NCBI GenBank assembly: GCA_014529385.2 | Contig: CM043945.1 | Coordinates: 145,803,741 to 145,867,740, forward strand | Length of the DNA stretch: 64,000 nt | Source of the DNA: Adiantum capillus-veneris | Taxonomy: Eukaryota > Streptophyta > Polypodiopsida > Polypodiales > Pteridaceae | Direction of reading: 5' to 3' | Shown here: positions 59,640 through 64,000 of the stretch, in pieces | Position numbering within the stretch: position 1 is the first letter of the stretch | Layout: each line of letters begins with the position of its first letter | Notes under the pieces: generated by a model | Told to the model about the DNA's origin: nothing | Seen by the model: only the letters and a program-made list of their open reading frames with translations | Database searches by the model: none | Program-made: the position numbers and the translations under genes

Positions 59640-60860
59640 GAGGAAGGAGATGCAACCTTACCTATGGAATGCAATGGTTTCAACACCTTGGCTATCCTTG
59701 AAAGTTGAGTGTGTTAATCCATTACTACAAATGAATATTGGAAAAAAACAGAAAAAACCAACTCTATGCAAGATACGCATGAAATTGCAGTTAATAGATG
59801 GTTATGTGGAAAATCCTATGAGAATGCTCGAGTAGGTAGTAGTCATAGCTTGTGGGATCGAGTGAGAACCATAGATGCAATAGTTGAATTTGTCGAAGAC
59901 AACAATATTGATGTTATTTTGGGACGTACATTCATGAGATAACTTAATGGTTCAAGATTGGGGTTGTAAGCGTACCTACTTGTGCTACAAGAAAAAGGAA
60001 TCTAGTGCTTGAGAAGTAGAAAACTAAGCCATGGGAAAAGAGGATAAGTTTTATGGCTTTCATAATAAAACATTGAAATGACAAGTGAGATACAAAACTA
60101 AACACATTAAATAAATAGGTAAGAAAAGATAAAATCTGATACCAAACTTGAAAACACACTATTTGATGCTTGTGGGAGCTAAAAACTCCATGAAAGACAA
60201 AATCATCAAAAGATTTTCAAGTTTCTGAACAAGCAATCCAAGGAAAATAAAAAGGACAAAAACCAAATCCACTGAGACCAAAACAAAAGAAAGTGAATCA
60301 AAGATGACAAAATTGAACAAAAAAAGGATGACTAAAATTGAAAGTGAGGAGATTCAAGTCCAATACAATTCAAGATCAAAGATTTGTGATACAGCAACCG
60401 ATGCGAGAACTTAAAGTTGAAATCATCTTACAATGGACTTATGAAAGCAAAGAAGATTGACTTAGTGGAACCTAGAGAGAAACCAGGGCCTACATATATT
60501 GCTAATATGATTTGACCTCTGACAAGGAAGAAATCTTGATATCAATGCCCAAGGAATATCGATATGTTTTCTCTTGCTTAAAAGAGTGGACCCTGACATT
60601 TGTCAACATAGAATTACCCTTAACAGTGATGCCAAACCAAAAAGATAGAATTCATATACATAGAATGAGATGTTTGCTATAAAAATCAAAGAGGAAATAG
60701 AAAAACTAAAAGAAGTAGAGTTCATTGATGAGATAGAATATGAATTGGGTCTTGCCAATTGTGGTTGTACCCAAGAGAAATGAGCATTTAAGAGCATTTT
60801 AAACCAAAAAAGTGAATGTTGCAACCACACCTAAAACAATTATCCTCTTCCTATATTGAA
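59640..60860 (+). mobile_element. Old Ty3-like fragment, protease to start of reverse transcriptase
   Basis: VEFVEDNNIDVILGRTFMR (about 59885-59940) resembles the protease end of Ty3 elements. About 60660-60790 resembles the start of the RT domain (an EEIEKL.EVEFI.EIEYE pattern before a lost catalytic part). It is heavily broken (about ten breaks or more), with no LTRs seen. Old. Confidence 0.5.
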
Positions 60861-60949
60861 GCATGTTCTCAAAGGAGCTCGGGGTATTCACTCTCTATAG
60901 AAAAGGACATTCCACTTGTGAGAAGAGAGTTTTGGAAAACCCCCTAGTT

Positions 60950-62160
60950 AAGGCTCATTAGCATACATCTTGTGCTGACTAGCTAACTCTGAATGCTAGG
61001 TAGAACACAAGGCATGCTAACTAGCATACCCAACCTAGCTGTTAGTTCTAACTAGTATAACCCTTGTCTTAAAGAGCATACCCATCATGCTAGTGAGCAT
61101 ACTAGTTGTTAACTAGCATAACTGGTGTTAACTTGCATACTTTTTGTGTTGACCAACTAACTCTGTATGCTATTTAGAAATCAAGGCCCGGTAACTAGCA
61201 TACTCCATATGCTACCTAGCAAACTCCATGTGCTAACTAGCATAATCACTTTCTCTTAGACAACATACTTATCATGCAATTGAGCATACTAGGTATGTAA
61301 CTAGCATACTAGGTATGTTAACTAGCATACTAGGTATGTTAACTAGCATACCAGGTATGTTAATTAGCATACATATTGTGTTAACCAACTAGCTTTGTAT
61401 GCTATTTAGGACCCAAGGCATGCTAACTAGCATGCTCCATATTCTAACTAGCACAGTCCATATGCTAACTAGCATAGTCTATATGCTAACTAGCATACTC
61501 CATATGCTAACTATCATACTCACTATGCTAACTAGTATACGCATTAGGAAACCCATCATGCTATTGAGCATACTGGGTGCTAACTAGCATAAATGATGTT
61601 AATTAGCATATATCTTGTGCTGACTAGTTAACTTTATATGCTATGTAGGACACAAGGCATGCTAACTAGCATACTCCTTATGCCAACCAGCATACTCCAT
61701 ATGATGACTAGCATACCCAATGCAACTGCTAGTTCTAACTAGCATAACCCTTGTCTTAAATAGCATACCCATCATGCTAGTGAGCATACTAGGTGTTAAC
61801 TAGCATAAGTGGTGTTAACTTGCATACCTTTTGTGTTGACCAACTAGCTCTGTATGCTATTTAAAAATGAAGGCTTGCTAACTAGCATACTCTGTATGCT
61901 ACCTAGAAAACTCTATATGCTAACTAGCATAATCACTTTCTATTAGAAAACGTACTTACCATGCAATTGAGCATACTAGTTATGTTAACTAGCATACCAG
62001 GTATGCTAAATACATATTGTGTTAACCAACTAGCTCTGTATGCTATTTAGAACCCAAGACATGCTAACTAGCATACTCCATATGCTAAGTAGCATAGTCA
62101 ATATGCTAACCAACACAGTCCATATGCTAACTAGCAAGAGTCTACAGATCAGTATGCTAT
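60950..62160. repeat. Palindrome array with about 645-bp higher-order repeat
   Basis: Here the main unit is TATGCTAACTAGCATA. The order of diverged units repeats: the series starting CTTGTGCTGACTAG at about 60969 recurs at about 61614, with ACCCTTGTCTTAAA, CCCATCATGCTAGTGAGCAT, TTGTGTTGACCAACTA and TATGCTATTTAGAA in the same order. The second unit is incomplete. It lies upstream of an acceptor-like TTTTTGTAG at 62446. Confidence 0.88.
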
Positions 62161-62446
62161 TGATCAGCATATACAAGTTACTAAGCACTAGAGATGCAAT
62201 GCATAAAATGCATAAGTTATGGTACAAGTATTTGATTGATCACCTGAGGCTCACCTGAGGCTCGTCTAGGAGGTGCACATGGTGTTCTATGTACCTTTCC
62301 TCCCCATCCTCTTTCGACGTGTCTTTATTGGATGCTTTCCATTGATTATTGCATTCCATTTTTCAATCTTTGAGGCCAATGATTAGTTTGTCTTATGTAT
62401 TAATCTTTCATTCATCAAGATCCTTATATCATCTATATTTTTGTAG

Positions 62447-63464
62447 ATAGGGCAGACGGACAAGATAACGAGCACCATGAGTTGGCTAGAAAGGCATACA
62501 AACGACTTAAAGCTCTCGCACAGGGTTTGACTGCTCACTAGGTAACTAGAACGGCCTATAGATTGTCCAAATTGGAAAATCCCAGTCATGCCCAATGGAG
62601 TGACATAAACAAACAGGTCACAAAGGATATGATCAAAGAGATATGGCCGTGCACAGAAGAAAGTGAGATCAAGAAGGAAAGATGGAAGGTGTCACGGTGC
62701 CAAAATAATGACATTAAACTTAACACTAAGCAAATCTTCCTGGAGGTGTACGGCCATGCACTCCATAATGCAGCTGCACCGCTCTACTTTGCTAATTTGT
62801 TTTATATGCATTTTATCCTGGATAGACAAGTGGAATTCACGTCCAGAGATGTCACCGTTATCACCCATGATATACGTGAGGAGACAGTGACATTCACATG
62901 ACAAGAGCTTGCTCTTATGATGGAAGGGGTTGAAATGGAGTTGACCAAGGTCAAGGAAAGCATGGAGGCAAATCTTGCAGAGAAAGAGCAAAAAGTAGTG
63001 AAACTATCGCAAGCGCAGACCCCCCCCCCCCCCCCCCCGAACCACCGCAAGGGTTGAAGTGCAACTTAACAAGCTTAGTCAAGATGTGTAGGGCATGTCT
63101 CAACGTTTAAATCCTATACTCTAAGGAAATCACATCTCCCACGTTTTAATGCATCCTGAGGTTGGGAGTCTCAAATGTGGCTATCAATTCCTCCACCAAC
63201 AAATATCCCCTATGCTACAAAGTCTTTAACAGTTGGAGTGGCCATTATATGTTTCCATGGGACACTATTACCATCTTATATGTTTGGTGAGACAAATGCA
63301 AAATATGTCCACATTCACATTGTGTGGTGCAACAATTAATGAAGGCCTATATACCATACTTGGCATGGCCAATGAATACAAACCACCGGGGTTGCAAGAG
63401 GCAACTCGTAGTGTACTTCAAAATCTATTCCAATACAAAACTAGTGGTAATTTTTTACTTATAT
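62447..63464 (+). pseudogene. Exon-like block(s) with coiled coil and Cys/His motif, unknown gene
   Basis: After TTTTTGTAG the frame reads ADGQDNEHHELARKAYKRLK, a TAG (about 62539-62541), then RLSKLENPSHAQWSDINKQV, KEIWPCTEE, EVYGHALHNAAAPLYFANLF, a TGA (about 62899-62901), then QELALMMEGVEMELTKVKES, a probable coiled coil, up to a poly-C run at 63020-63038. A later block (63150-63464) reads GSLKCGYQFLHQQISPMLQS, a TAA, and GHYYHLICLVRQM, ending near a donor-like GTAATT. The CG...HxYHLIC pattern matches the minus-strand exon at 54.6-54.9 kb, so this may be a diverged paralogue. The gene is not recognised. Confidence 0.5.
63019..63039. repeat. Poly-C run
   Basis: About 20 C in a row inside the exon-like block. 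Similar C-runs lie at 20178-20199, 21389-21417 and 30890-30902. The length may be a base-calling uncertainty. Confidence 0.85.
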
Positions 63465-63489
63465 GACACTCTTTTTTGAATTCAATGAA

Positions 63490-63960
63490 ACTATTGCTTA
63501 ATCTTCATTGTGTCATTTTCCAAGATTCTATCATCTATGTCTACTTTGTTACATGCTTGATTGAGCTTGTCTGAGTCAATATCGAGATTTTCCTCTAGCT
63601 CAAGGCTTGTGCACAGCATATGTCCAACGTCAAAGTGTTCGTCTTCTACATCACAATCGTACATCCATCCGGGTATATCTTCTTCATATTCTTGGCTTTC
63701 AATGTGCCGTAGATTTTTTTTCATTGCAATATATGTAAACAAGTTCATATGCACGATCTACAAGAAGTCGATTGTGTTTAGTGATGTGAATATATTTGTT
63801 CATGCTCCAATATCTTTCTGAATTTGCATTCGAAGAACACTGGCTTAAAACCTTCATCGCAAGGTTACACAACAAAGCATGGTGTTCTCCACCATTCATC
63901 ATCCACCATTTCCATGCAAGCTACTCTTTTGCCATTTGCTGAACAAGAGAGTTAAAAAAT
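63490..63960 (-). pseudogene. hAT transposase C-terminal (dimerisation) region
   Basis: The minus strand reads WWMMNGGEHHALLCNLAMKV, then LSQCSSNANSERYWSMNKYI and HITKHNRLLVDRAYELVYIY. This is the hAT C-terminal pattern (WW...G, LA..LS...SS...ER.WS....H...RNRL....a..LVY). In the family it joins two transposase molecules and forms part of the active fold. A frame change at an A-run near 63718 leads into an acidic tail (EEDIPGWMYDCDVEDEHFDV). The upstream part is outside the window or lost. No terminal inverted repeats are visible. Confidence 0.85.
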
Positions 63961-64000
63961 AGACCTTCTTTCAATCGAAAGGAGGAAATTTCTTTTTTGC

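Overview
The window looks like a repeat-saturated nuclear segment of a large land-plant genome. I infer this from LTR retrotransposons primed by initiator-methionine tRNA (TGGTATYAGAGC primer sites), a Ty3 chromovirus, Ty1-copia elements, a plant-type L1-like LINE with a C-terminal RVT zinc-finger region, a hAT remnant and very many dinucleotide repeats. A seedless plant, perhaps a fern, is my best guess, because the transposase-like and phosphatase-like pseudogenes resemble proteins I remember from such genomes. This is recall and was not tested. No intact ordinary host gene, tRNA, rRNA or CRISPR array was found.

Layout. 1-12.4 kb is a nest. Fragments of two LTR families (called A and B here) are interrupted by a nearly whole Ty3 chromovirus (2060-9788, LTRs about 98% identical) and by a family-A solo LTR (9833-11081) with a perfect 5-bp target duplication. 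12.4-17.2 kb is a decayed LINE ending in poly(A). 17.2-20.2 kb is the antisense end of a family-B element. 20.2-33.3 kb is mostly simple repeats around an old antisense Ty3 relic (26.6-29.5 kb). 33.3-38.2 kb is a small non-autonomous LTR element (family C) that contains a second, gag-only copia-like element (33960-36850), each with its own LTR pair. 38.2-42.5 kb holds a minisatellite and two old Ty3 fragments in opposite orientations.

42.9-63.5 kb is the most unusual part. Exon-like coding blocks lie on both strands: a DDE-like transposase pseudogene (+, 43.1-45.0 kb); a block encoding an orphan domain (+, 45.2-45.4 kb); a long minus-strand split gene or gene pair (56.7 to 47.3 kb) with a basic N-terminus, a coiled coil, a Cys/His zinc-finger-like module, a possible CXC remnant and an FCP1/NIF-like phosphatase domain; and a second zinc-finger-bearing block (+, 62.4-63.5 kb). 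Between them lie arrays built from an 18-bp perfect palindrome, GTATGCTAATTAGCATAC, and its variants (42.9-43.1, 45.4-47.1, 53.2-54.5 and 61.0-62.2 kb). Where splice sites can be guessed, these arrays fall inside inferred introns. The blocks carry in-frame stops and frameshifts, so these copies are pseudogenes. A small copia derivative (49206-53176) has inserted into this region. The right edge carries a hAT transposase C-terminus.

I see no operon-like cooperation. Possible links between the transposase-like gene, the minus-strand gene and the palindrome arrays are inference. All coordinates and similarities were worked out by eye.
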